DNA from: a virus
IMG/VR virus record: IMGVR_UViG_3300027770_000057
Coordinates: 1 to 64,000 of that record
DNA: 64,000 nt
Strand: one strand, 5' to 3'
Every line of letters starts with the position of its first letter. Position 1 is the stretch's first letter. Both the position numbers and the translations under genes were made by a program. Shown here piece by piece: positions 40,952-50,035 of the stretch. The notes beneath the pieces are model-generated. The model searched no databases and had not been told where the DNA came from. It saw only the letters and a list, made by a program, of their open reading frames with translations.

Positions 40952-43188
40952 TAAATTCCCATAAACCATTGCTTTAATATTGGTCTTTGATATAATTTAC
41001 TAAAAGTAAGTTCTAAATTATTGAATTTAACCATACTGTTTTGACTGTAATCATAACTTAAGTACGCAAAATGATCATAATTTGATGTTCCTATTAGTGA
41101 ATTTGATTCTTTATCAAAGCCAGAAGTTGTTTTATCTTGTAAGCTTCTAAAGCTTAAGCTGCTGTTATTACCAGCAACATACCATGTGTTTGAACTATCT
41201 TCGTAAATTGAAATATTACTTGAATTATTAAAAAAGAATAATCCATTACTCATTGTCAAAAATTGACCTTCTTTATAATTAGAATTTGGTAAATCTTGTA
41301 ATTTTTTAATTGCTATAAAAGGATTACTTGTGCTTCCTATTGTACAATATAAGCTAGAAATTAATATTTCGGTTCCAATTAAAGTATTTCTTAAAAAATA
41401 CCCAGTTTCATTTTTCCAAGTCGATCTATACAAAGAAAAATTACCTGTTATTGTTTTACCACTTTGATTATAAACAGATTCATTTTGTTTCAAGTCAATA
41501 GCGTTTGCTTGAAATGCATGATCGTTAAAGTCATTAATAGAAACGGTTTTTGAAGCTAAGTTATAAGTTTGTAATTTAGTTTTTGTTGGTGAAATATAAG
41601 CACCATAACCAGAGCTTGTCATACCAAGCATAAAATACGCATTAGATTGTGTGTTTAGAAACAACCAATTATAAGGTCTTTGAAAAGAATTTTCTGTTTT
41701 GTATGTTTTTTCAAATCCATTAAATGTTTTTACATATACTTGCTCGGTGTTTGGTTGATTTTCTTTACTTCTACCAGATGCCCAGAATAAAAATGAATCA
41801 CCTCCATCGCCACTTGTTGATAAGCCAGAAGAACAAAATCCTATATTTCTTTTAAATTCATATTTTTGCACTTCAGAGTTTGGTTCATTTTCTAAAAAAT
41901 CGTCATTTGTATTTAATTTTAAAGAATTAGATTGTGGGGCTTTATAGGTTTCAGATATTAAACCAAATTCAGCAGCTTGAACTTCATCTGTACCAGCTAT
42001 TATATTGTTTAATTTTTCTTTATATAGCCAATGCCATAAATTAACATTTTCTACAATGTCTATAACATTTTTTTTATTAGTTATTCTGAAAGATCCTGAT
42101 TCTGTATCGCATCTAATAATAGCATTGTATACACCACCAGTCTCAAAAAGAGCATTAGTAGATTTTGAATTTGCATGAGATATGTCATCTGATAATTCCC
42201 AAGCATATAAAACTACAGGATCTATTGGTTTTCCTTGACTGTTTACTTCTTCTCCTGAAAAAGTCTTACCAGTTTCTTGATTTATACCATTTGGAATTTT
42301 TAAATACAAAACACTATTTGCAGAAGCTCTTATTTTTGAATTTAAGTCACCAGAAGTAATTTGATTTCCTTTTGGATCAAAAGAAATAACTGCTTCATCT
42401 GGTGCTGGATATCTTGAATTAATTAAATTTTTAAAAGTTAATTCATCTTCACCAAATTTATTAATTATTTTAAAGGTAACAGTATAATTACCAGGTGTTT
42501 CATAAGTTTTTTCAATAGTTTGATTAGTGTTAGTAGTTTCTTTTGAATTATTTAAATATTCAAATGTTCTTATATCTCCATCTCCAAAATTCCAAATTGT
42601 TTTAATATTATTATTTGCATTATCTGTTGCTAATCTAAAACTTAAATCAGTAAAGGTTATTTTTAGAGGTATGATTCCTTCTCTTATGTCTGCTTGGAAC
42701 CATGCTTTTGGTTTTAAGGCAATTCTCCTCAAATAATTAATTCTTGCTTCTACTGAACCAGTTTTTGGAATATTTACTCTATCATTTCTTACACCAGTAA
42801 ATTTTTCAATTTCAATTAATGCATCTTTAATATTATTATGATGTTCTGCAACTACATTCAAAGTAATGTTTGTTACTTTTCCTAGTTTTTTTACATCTGG
42901 GAAACCATCTAATAATTCAATATCTAAAAATGTTTGTGTTGCATTATCTTTTAAGCCATAATAGAAACTTATTCCTCTTTCATCTAAATCAGAACATTGG
43001 TCAGTCAATGTAATTATTCCACTTGCTGGGAAAAAAGACATTTCATCTGTAGTGGCGTTTGCATAAATGATTTTATCTTTTGGATTATAATCTTTTAGCA
43101 AAGGAATTCTTAATGAATCTTTAACAGAAAATAAATTTGTATCAGTATCTAAAATGTTTGGATATGTAATTTTTATTTGGTTTAGCAT
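40948..43188 (-). CDS. PKD-domain tail protein, 746 aa
   Basis: The N-terminal 150 residues are paralogous to the other two proteins of this set (VVAEHHNNIKDALIEIEKFTG at 112-132). At least one PKD domain follows (IWNFGDGDIRTFEY... TYETPGNYTVTFKIINKFGED) and a second degenerate one (VLYAWELSDD... GGVYNAIIRCDTESG). The C-terminal half is Ser/Asn-rich and resembles receptor-contacting sequence (LSTSGDGGDSFLFWASGRS). PKD domains in phage tails mediate protein or carbohydrate contacts. It is probably a baseplate-attached fibre. Confidence 0.75.
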   Translation of the reverse strand: MLNQIKITYPNILDTDTNLFSVKDSLRIPLLKDYNPKDKIIYANATTDEMSFFPASGIITLTDQCSDLDERGISFYYGLKDNATQTFLDIELLDGFPDVKKLGKVTNITLNVVAEHHNNIKDALIEIEKFTGVRNDRVNIPKTGSVEARINYLRRIALKPKAWFQADIREGIIPLKITFTDLSFRLATDNANNNIKTIWNFGDGDIRTFEYLNNSKETTNTNQTIEKTYETPGNYTVTFKIINKFGEDELTFKNLINSRYPAPDEAVISFDPKGNQITSGDLNSKIRASANSVLYLKIPNGINQETGKTFSGEEVNSQGKPIDPVVLYAWELSDDISHANSKSTNALFETGGVYNAIIRCDTESGSFRITNKKNVIDIVENVNLWHWLYKEKLNNIIAGTDEVQAAEFGLISETYKAPQSNSLKLNTNDDFLENEPNSEVQKYEFKRNIGFCSSGLSTSGDGGDSFLFWASGRSKENQPNTEQVYVKTFNGFEKTYKTENSFQRPYNWLFLNTQSNAYFMLGMTSSGYGAYISPTKTKLQTYNLASKTVSINDFNDHAFQANAIDLKQNESVYNQSGKTITGNFSLYRSTWKNETGYFLRNTLIGTEILISSLYCTIGSTSNPFIAIKKLQDLPNSNYKEGQFLTMSNGLFFFNNSSNISIYEDSSNTWYVAGNNSSLSFRSLQDKTTSGFDKESNSLIGTSNYDHFAYLSYDYSQNSMVKFNNLELTFSKLYQRPILKQWFMGIY

Positions 43189-43195
43189 ATTTGTT

Positions 43196-44221
43196 TTATC
43201 CTACTACTAATATATCTTGTAAAAATACTTTTTTAACATTTTGTGTTTCAAATGTGTCAATAATAAATGGTTTATATTCACCTGGCTCATCATAAATATG
43301 TTTTACCGTATGTATATTTGGATCACTTATAATTTTATCTTTGCCGTCACCAAAAACAAAAAATCTATTAAGTATATTGCCGTCAGTCTGATCTACAAAA
43401 TTATATTCAGTTGGATTTAAATTATTTTTCATTGCTGTTTTTTTAGATATTCCGCCAAACCTTGGCAAAATATAAAACAAAGGAATTCCATTTTCATTAT
43501 TTGAATTAATATAATTAGATTTTGTTACTATTCCTTGACCGCCTAATTCATTAATAACATTTAATTGAATAGTAAAAATTCCTTCACGAATGTAAGTGTG
43601 TTCTGGAGATTCTTCTATAGAAGTAGTATTATCTCCAAAATCCCAAAAATACTTACTATTATTTCCTATTGTAAAGTTCTTAAATTTAACTGTAAAAGGT
43701 GGTTTCCCAATTACTGGAAATCCTCTAAAGATAGGTTTTGGACTTAAAATATCATTTTCTAATGTCTTCAATATTCCATTCAAAGAATTTTCTAAAGGAA
43801 AGTCTTTTTCTCCAAGTTTATTTTCAATTTTTAAAACAGCATCTTTAACAGCATTATGATGTTCTGCAAAAACACCAGATGTTACAGTTGTTCCTTTTGG
43901 CCATACTGTAGCTCTTGTATTTTGAAATCCTCTGATAACATTGAGGATTGTATTTCCTTCTTTTTTAAAGTAATATATTAATTCACTAATGCCATCTTTA
44001 CTTGAAAGATTTCCTACTTTTAAAATTCCTTGAATTGGAAAGTTAGTAGCATCTTCTAAGTTAATTATTTTTGTATTAAGACTTATCCCAATTAGTAGTT
44101 TAGTCTCAGATAAATTCCTTGCCTCGTATAAGGTAGTAGAAGAATCTATAATTGTTGGAAAACCTGATAGATTCCCAGTTAAATAGTTTTCATCGTAAGA
44201 AGATGCTTTTTGAAAATACAT
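43196..44221 (-). CDS. PKD-domain tail protein, 341 aa
   Basis: The shortest of the three paralogues: N-terminal domain with VFAEHHNAVKDAVLKIENKLG (117-137), then two PKD domains (KYFWDFGDNTTSIEESPEHTYIREGIFTIQLNVIN and RFFVFGDGKDKIISDPNIHTVKHIYDEPGEYKP). It contains no large C-terminal domain, so it may be the core module on which the longer fibres are built. It ends 8 bp before the 746-aa gene in the same operon. A possible CATAAATA lies 17 nt upstream. Confidence 0.75.
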   Translation of the reverse strand: MYFQKASSYDENYLTGNLSGFPTIIDSSTTLYEARNLSETKLLIGISLNTKIINLEDATNFPIQGILKVGNLSSKDGISELIYYFKKEGNTILNVIRGFQNTRATVWPKGTTVTSGVFAEHHNAVKDAVLKIENKLGEKDFPLENSLNGILKTLENDILSPKPIFRGFPVIGKPPFTVKFKNFTIGNNSKYFWDFGDNTTSIEESPEHTYIREGIFTIQLNVINELGGQGIVTKSNYINSNNENGIPLFYILPRFGGISKKTAMKNNLNPTEYNFVDQTDGNILNRFFVFGDGKDKIISDPNIHTVKHIYDEPGEYKPFIIDTFETQNVKKVFLQDILVVG

Positions 44222-44246
44222 AATGTTCCTGTTTAAATATTTATGA

Positions 44247-44903
44247 TTATTGCATTAATTTATTTACTTCTTTGTTTTGGTTATTAGAAATATTATTTTG
44301 AATTTCATCTAATGCACTTGTAAGTTGTTTTTTTACAATAGAAATATCTGGTAATGCTAAAATTGTTTTACATAACTCTAAATCTGTAGGAATGTTAAGT
44401 AAAAATCTTAAATTCAAGTCATTCCCTAGCTTAGCTGACCAATATTGATTTTGAGATTCAACATCATCAAAAGATTTAAGTTTTTCTACCTTTTCAATTT
44501 CCATAAATGTTTTAACGAAAAAATCTAATTCTTCATTTACACTTTTTAATTTATCGTTGATTTTTTTAAAAACAAAATCTTTTCTATCATAATTTCTTAT
44601 CATTTTCTTTAATTTTATTTCTAATATCTTTCTTTTGTATGTACATGATTCTTTTTCAATTAAGGTTTTATATCTATCTATTTTTAAAGATAATATTTCA
44701 TAATTCTCTTCAGAAATTAAAATTTCTTCTTTGTAAGAATCTACTGTTTCTATTCTTGCGTTAATTTCTCTTGTGCATTGCCATAGCTTAGATTGTAAAG
44801 TAGGTTCTTTTCCTACTATGAAGTGATTTAATTGAAAAAATGAATGTCTTTCTTTTAAATCTGAATTATTAATAATTTCTTTTGCTTTTTCAATTAGTTC
44901 CAT
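44247..44903 (-). CDS. Coiled-coil protein, 218 aa
   Basis: AAAGGAAA sets the start at Met 44903 (MELIEKAKEIINN). It is a nearly pure helical protein, with long coiled coils at about 40-150 (LSLKIDRYKTLIEKESCTYKRKILEIKLKKMIR). No enzymatic motif. It sits between the GT-A-like gene and the PKD genes, and could be a fibre assembly chaperone or a stalk. Inference from position only. Confidence 0.6.
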   Translation of the reverse strand: MELIEKAKEIINNSDLKERHSFFQLNHFIVGKEPTLQSKLWQCTREINARIETVDSYKEEILISEENYEILSLKIDRYKTLIEKESCTYKRKILEIKLKKMIRNYDRKDFVFKKINDKLKSVNEELDFFVKTFMEIEKVEKLKSFDDVESQNQYWSAKLGNDLNLRFLLNIPTDLELCKTILALPDISIVKKQLTSALDEIQNNISNNQNKEVNKLMQ

Positions 44904-44911
44904 GTTTTCCT

Positions 44912-45436
44912 TTAAATTTTTATGCCTACAACAGCTTTTAATTTGCATCCTTCAATTGATGCATTATATCCCCATGATAATTTAATAATATCTAAATGGT
45001 TATCTTTTCCAAAACCACCTACTTTATTATAAGTGTTTTTATTTATTAATAAACCATTTAAAGGATTTTTTACAAATTCATAAATTCTATTTTTAACTGG
45101 GAAGATTATATCTTTTTCATTTAGAACAAAAATAGATAACTTTTTAATAAGATGCTTTGTTAAATATGTACCTGCTTGAACTAAAAAACACCATTCTGTT
45201 TTACAGTTTCTTAAAGCAATATCATAATTTTCTAAAATTTGAAAACTATCAGAATGATAAATATCATATTCCTGACCTTTGTTGTAATAATCAAATTTTA
45301 AATCATTAGTTATTAATATTTTTTTATAATTTGTATAAAAATCATAATAATGCCTTAGTGTTTCATTTATTTTATTTGTATCTCTATCAATTGCTACAAT
45401 TGCCATAGAAACATTAAGCTCTTTTGGCTCATACAT
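44912..45436 (-). CDS. GT-A/GT2-like glycosyltransferase domain, 174 aa
   Basis: The sequence follows the GT2 layout in short form: N-terminal strand SMAIVAIDRDTNKINETLRHYYDF, then ILITNDLKFDYYN, DIALRNCKTEWCFLVQAGTYLTKHLIKKL (in place of the usual DxD-containing segment) and a C-terminal YNKVGGFGKDNHLDIIKLSWG, which resembles the GGF-E/D-D motif of GT2 enzymes. The clear DxD is missing, so activity is uncertain. It is encoded between baseplate and fibre genes, which suggests the acceptor may be a tail protein. Confidence 0.55.
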   Translation of the reverse strand: MYEPKELNVSMAIVAIDRDTNKINETLRHYYDFYTNYKKILITNDLKFDYYNKGQEYDIYHSDSFQILENYDIALRNCKTEWCFLVQAGTYLTKHLIKKLSIFVLNEKDIIFPVKNRIYEFVKNPLNGLLINKNTYNKVGGFGKDNHLDIIKLSWGYNASIEGCKLKAVVGIKI

Positions 45437-45457
45437 AATAAAACCCTTTTAAATAAA

Positions 45458-46255
45458 CTATTCTGCCAAGGAAACATCAAAATCTATTTTAATTATGTCA
45501 TATTGTGAAATAGAATTCAATAATTGAAATGAAATTAAATCATCATTTAATGAAAATTTATTTTTATGCCATTTACTATTTGTATTTGGATTAGCTGGAG
45601 GAACAAAAACTTCGAAATCTGAAAATATCTGAACGCCATTTATGAAAACTCTTAAAGTATTATTCATTATCTGCTTAGATAAACTCGTAGTGTAGTTTTT
45701 ATAATCAGATCCTAAAAAAGATGGTTTAGGAGTTACACCATAATAATGAATATGGGCACTTTCTAAAGGATAATTTAAATCGGCAGTAAGATTATTAGGA
45801 GCATCAAATCTCCATTTTAACGATGAAGAATTTTTTAATTCTAATATTCCTGTTTGAAAGAAAATACCACTGCTAATACTTGGAATATTAATATTCAAAG
45901 ATAAATAATTTGCACCTTCTTGAATTTGAGCTAATTTATTTCTCTCGTCAAGCTTCATTCTTATGTAGCTTATTTCATTATAAATTCCATCTTCGTGATA
46001 ACCAATATTATGTAAAGAAATATCAACCGCAGTTGGCTTTAAATCTCCATTACTAGTTAAAGATTGATTTAATCTAGCAGCTAAGTCTATTCTTGAACCA
46101 ATTGAATTTTCTAAAACACCAGTGTTGAAATCAACTGCATCATTTAAAACTTCTTGTCTTTTAATTAATGCTGCAATAGGTAAATTATCATAAATATAAT
46201 GATAAGGCTGTAAAGCTTCATAAGATGGAACTGTGATATTATTAATATTTGGCAT
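45458..46255 (-). CDS. Baseplate/tail structural protein, 265 aa
   Basis: It begins MPNINNITVPSYEALQPYHYIYDNLPIAALIKRQEVLNDAVD, then helical DLAARLNQSLTSNG and beta-rich strands to the end (LRVFINGVQIFSDFEVFVPPAN). The middle SLHNIGYHEDGIYNEISYIRMK and the final receptor-like beta region are typical of proteins joining baseplate and fibres. It is in the minus-strand baseplate operon directly downstream of a gene at 46286. The specific family is not recognised. Confidence 0.65.
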   Translation of the reverse strand: MPNINNITVPSYEALQPYHYIYDNLPIAALIKRQEVLNDAVDFNTGVLENSIGSRIDLAARLNQSLTSNGDLKPTAVDISLHNIGYHEDGIYNEISYIRMKLDERNKLAQIQEGANYLSLNINIPSISSGIFFQTGILELKNSSSLKWRFDAPNNLTADLNYPLESAHIHYYGVTPKPSFLGSDYKNYTTSLSKQIMNNTLRVFINGVQIFSDFEVFVPPANPNTNSKWHKNKFSLNDDLISFQLLNSISQYDIIKIDFDVSLAE

Positions 46256-46285
46256 ATTTTTATATATATTTTAAAATTTATTTTA

Positions 46286-46789
46286 TCAAATAAAATTAAG
46301 ATTCCAATTCCAAGTAATCTGCATTTGATCCGTTTTGTTAATAGCACCAAAGGTTAACATACTGTACAAATCTCCTGTTCCCATAACTAATGCCATTTCG
46401 TTAATTGCATAACCATTAGCATCGTTATAAGTTAAAACAGAAGTGAAAATACCCTGAGTTTGATTAGTTGGATTAACTTGAGAAATAACAGGCTTAGTAG
46501 ACCTTGTTATTCCATAAAGACCGTTTCTGTTAGAGTCTACATAAAGCGGAACTCCACCTGATTCTCCACCATCGCCAAAAATCATTGATTTAATATAATA
46601 TTCAAAACTAGAAGCTATTTCACCTGCTTCGTTAGTGCATCCTTGTAAATTTCTAGTAAGCGATCTTACAAGGGCTTCTCTACCAGTCTTTAAAACTGTA
46701 TTTTTAAAGTGACTTTTAATAGTTGAACCGTTTTTAAATTCTATAATCATGTCTACATCGCCAGTTGTTTCAACTCTAGAATTATACAT
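46286..46789 (-). CDS. Baseplate-associated protein, 167 aa
   Basis: The start at Met 46789 is 1 bp before the stop of the large baseplate gene, giving MYNSRVETTGDVDMIIEFKNGSTIKSHFKNTVLKTGREALVRSLTRN. The C-terminal region (GIFTSVLTYNDANGYAINEMALVMGTGDLYSMLTFGAINKTDQMQITWNWNLNFI) is typical of proteins at the baseplate/fibre junction in T4-like phages of aquatic bacteria. It has beta-sandwich character. The tight coupling to its neighbour supports a tail role. Confidence 0.65.
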   Translation of the reverse strand: MYNSRVETTGDVDMIIEFKNGSTIKSHFKNTVLKTGREALVRSLTRNLQGCTNEAGEIASSFEYYIKSMIFGDGGESGGVPLYVDSNRNGLYGITRSTKPVISQVNPTNQTQGIFTSVLTYNDANGYAINEMALVMGTGDLYSMLTFGAINKTDQMQITWNWNLNFI

Positions 46790-46790
46790 T

Positions 46791-49700
46791 TTAAACCTGA
46801 CCTTTCGTATTGTTGCCATCTTTTGTTTCAATTGTAAAAGAAACATTTTCTTCTTGATTAATTATATCTGTTGGCCCATCTTTCTTTTGGCCGTTATTTA
46901 ATGCAATAACAGAATTATTTAAATTATCTAAATTTAAAGGAGAACTATCACATAGATAAATTTCATTATTTTGTTGATCTTTTCCAGACACCTGATTAGC
47001 TCCTCCTCTATTTAAATCATGAATTATTACATAATCACCAGTTGGCTTTAAGTAAATTTGTGGTATTCCATTTTCTCTAATGAATTCATCATAATTTAAA
47101 GTAATAGTATAAATAATATTTTCTTTTTTCTTAAATTGCTTACAATTTACAGAAATAGAAGTACCGCCACTAAGATATGTGCCTAAATCTAATGGAAGTC
47201 CTTCAATCTCTAAATAATTGACTGATAATTCATTAAAGTAACTTACAATTTTATAAAAAACATCATTTATAACTAAAATAAAATTTTCTTTAAAACTGTC
47301 ATTATCTAATGAACCAGATATGGTTGAATCTTCAAAAACAGGAAGTAATGATGGTTTTTCAATTATTATTTTATTGTAAGCTAAGTTACCAGTGTGCTCT
47401 TTAACAACCCTATCTAATATCTTACCACTTGTTCCTATTACATCACCGTTTTCCCAATTGCTAATATAAAATTCATTTTCGTTATATCCATAACCTAAAA
47501 CAACATATTGGGTGTCATCGTTTAAATAATAAAAATAATTTCCTATTTTTATTCTTTCAACTGCTTTGCCAAAATTGCCATCATTTCCTATTACTAATCC
47601 TTTATTTTCAGAAGTTAAACTTCCATTAGATGAAAAATATATTTTTTCATTGTTTTCATTTAATAAGTCATAGTTAATATCATCTATGGTTAAACCTTCT
47701 GATAATGAAGGTAAGGTAAAATCATTCTCTAGTACAATTGAACCATCAGGATTAACATCATAAATATTATAAATATTAAATGTGTTTGGATATACAATAT
47801 AATATTTTATTTTCCAACAATCATTTGATCTTTGGTTTTCTACATCTACAACAGTTGTAATATTGTTTTGTTTTTTTTCATTTATTATTAGTTCATCTTT
47901 AAATGTATAAATGCTTTCTTGCTTAATTGTAAAGTTTGTACCAGTGTAATTTATGTTGCTTAATCTATAAGCAAATTCAGATTGGTTTATAGGTTGAGAA
48001 ATTAATGCTTCTTCATATATTCTAATTAGATTTTTTTTAGGCTCAAAAACAGTATATTTACCAGTGTTTGAACTTGGATTTAATATTTCAAGCAAAGTAT
48101 TTACTCTTGAATTAATACCAAGTTCTGAAAAATCTACTAAAGGAGAAAATAGGTTTATTTCTTTGTTGTATCCTTTAACTGTTTCATTGCCAAGATTGTC
48201 CATTATTGCTAATGCATTACGATGAACAACTCTTTGTAATAATCCCAAAAACATATTTCTATTAAAAGCCATTTGAGCATTACCAGAAATAATAGTTTCT
48301 GTTAGCTTGTAAGTAATCAAAGCCTCTATTTTTTCTTCTGGCGGAAGAATCATAGTTTCAAAGAAACCAGAATAATTTAAACTATGTAAAATACTGTGAA
48401 ATGGCGTAAACTCTTTAAGTACATTGAAAACTTCTTGAATTCTTTCACTGTTTAAATTTTCAATTTCAACATCTAAATTGTAAAGCGTTGATAAATAACC
48501 ATTGCATGTATCTAAGAAATTCTTGTCAATATCACAAGGGTTTTCACTCTCTCTTAAAGAACCATTGTATTCATCCATGTTGTAAATGTTTTCAGAATAT
48601 GGAAATTCTGTTCTAATATCTCCGAAAACAATTGGATCATGAAATGCGTTTTTAAATGGTATAATTTCATTGATTAATACATCATCTTCTTCTATTACTT
48701 TGGCATTCCAATTTTTCAACGGATGAATTATATTTAAATCGTTTCTAAGGTCTGCAACAGGTAAACTCCTGATGTAATTTTCTATTATTTGCTCTGAATC
48801 ATATTCTACTTTTCTTATTTGATAAATTATTTTTATTGCTTCACCGTCTTTTAATGAAATTCCAATTAATATTAATGTGCTTTTATTATTACTTGTTTCT
48901 ATTTCAATGTTAGAAATAGGAATCTCTATAAAACTATTATTCTTAGCACGATAATACAAAACAAAATTTTCATCGTTAATTGGTAAGCTTATTTTAGAAA
49001 GATCAAATCTTATTTTATTACTATCTCCATAAAAAACATCAACCCAAGTGTATTTTGAGTAAATCTGATAAAGTTGAGTGTATTTTTTAAGTATTATACC
49101 AGCATCACCCAAAGCAGAATTTAATCCATTTAGCGTTCCTTTCATTTTGAAATTAGGAATAGCTTTTGCAATCTGTCTTCTCCATCTTATTGGATCATTT
49201 GATTTAAATTCTAAACGATATAAATTTCCCAGATAAGATAATAAATGCTCTGGTATTAAATTTGAATCAATTAAAGTAGCAATATTATTTGCTAAGTTCT
49301 CAGTATAAGAAAATGCATCTCCTACAGCATTATTAAACTTTTCTAATATTTCTGGACTTACATCCGTTGTACTTAAATAATTCTTGTAAAGATCAGGCAA
49401 ATATCTATTTAATAAATTTGTATACTTTTTTTCATTTGTTTCTAAATTCTTAGGAGAAATATAACTTGATGTATTTGACGATAAAGAAAAATAAATACTA
49501 GAAGAAAGTAATTGAGAAGATATATTTGGTCGCCAACTATAGGAAATAAAATAATCTCCCTCTCTTAAACCACTTTGCTCAAATTTAAATTTAAAATGAC
49601 CATTGACTATGTTGCTATCGTTATCGATAACTTTCTTAATTATAAATCCTTTTTTTTCTGGAGTCCAAACTGGATTTTCTGAAGATCCAAATTTTGCTAC

Positions 49701-50033
49701 AGCAATTAAATTATCAAATTCAACTTTGTTTAAAGATTTCTGAAGCAAATCCCTTTGTGCAATTTTTAATTTTTCTTTTAAATCTTGATTATTTGGATAT
49801 TCGTATGAAGCTTGTTTTAATTCTAGATACTTTACTTCTAAAGTAGGATCACTTATATTAATATTTCTGAAACTTGATTTATCATAAACAAAATTTCTTT
49901 CAACAAAATATACAGTAATTGATGTTACTTCATAAGGATCTGATTTAAAAACACAATTAGTATTTGGAGTATATAAATCAAATACTATTGTGTCGCTTAC
50001 TTTCGGATTTTTTGTGTAATATTTTTCTGCCAT
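46791..50033 (-). CDS. Baseplate wedge protein with P2 gpI-like domain, 1080 aa
   Basis: Residues about 215-330 carry the tail-protein-I signature: NRYLPDLYKNYLSTTDVSPEILEKFN, then LIPEHLLSYLGNLYRLEFKSNDPIRWRRQIAKAIPNFKMKGTLNGLNSALG. The large C-terminal part is beta-rich. In T4-like phages the matching wedge protein is gp7, of similar size (about 1000 residues), and P2 gpI is the small version. It forms the wedge with the gp6-like protein encoded 2 bp upstream. The N-terminus (DTIVFDLYTPNTNCVF) is specific to this phage. Confidence 0.8.
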   Translation of the reverse strand: MAEKYYTKNPKVSDTIVFDLYTPNTNCVFKSDPYEVTSITVYFVERNFVYDKSSFRNINISDPTLEVKYLELKQASYEYPNNQDLKEKLKIAQRDLLQKSLNKVEFDNLIAVAKFGSSENPVWTPEKKGFIIKKVIDNDSNIVNGHFKFKFEQSGLREGDYFISYSWRPNISSQLLSSSIYFSLSSNTSSYISPKNLETNEKKYTNLLNRYLPDLYKNYLSTTDVSPEILEKFNNAVGDAFSYTENLANNIATLIDSNLIPEHLLSYLGNLYRLEFKSNDPIRWRRQIAKAIPNFKMKGTLNGLNSALGDAGIILKKYTQLYQIYSKYTWVDVFYGDSNKIRFDLSKISLPINDENFVLYYRAKNNSFIEIPISNIEIETSNNKSTLILIGISLKDGEAIKIIYQIRKVEYDSEQIIENYIRSLPVADLRNDLNIIHPLKNWNAKVIEEDDVLINEIIPFKNAFHDPIVFGDIRTEFPYSENIYNMDEYNGSLRESENPCDIDKNFLDTCNGYLSTLYNLDVEIENLNSERIQEVFNVLKEFTPFHSILHSLNYSGFFETMILPPEEKIEALITYKLTETIISGNAQMAFNRNMFLGLLQRVVHRNALAIMDNLGNETVKGYNKEINLFSPLVDFSELGINSRVNTLLEILNPSSNTGKYTVFEPKKNLIRIYEEALISQPINQSEFAYRLSNINYTGTNFTIKQESIYTFKDELIINEKKQNNITTVVDVENQRSNDCWKIKYYIVYPNTFNIYNIYDVNPDGSIVLENDFTLPSLSEGLTIDDINYDLLNENNEKIYFSSNGSLTSENKGLVIGNDGNFGKAVERIKIGNYFYYLNDDTQYVVLGYGYNENEFYISNWENGDVIGTSGKILDRVVKEHTGNLAYNKIIIEKPSLLPVFEDSTISGSLDNDSFKENFILVINDVFYKIVSYFNELSVNYLEIEGLPLDLGTYLSGGTSISVNCKQFKKKENIIYTITLNYDEFIRENGIPQIYLKPTGDYVIIHDLNRGGANQVSGKDQQNNEIYLCDSSPLNLDNLNNSVIALNNGQKKDGPTDIINQEENVSFTIETKDGNNTKGQV

Positions 50034-50035
50034 AA

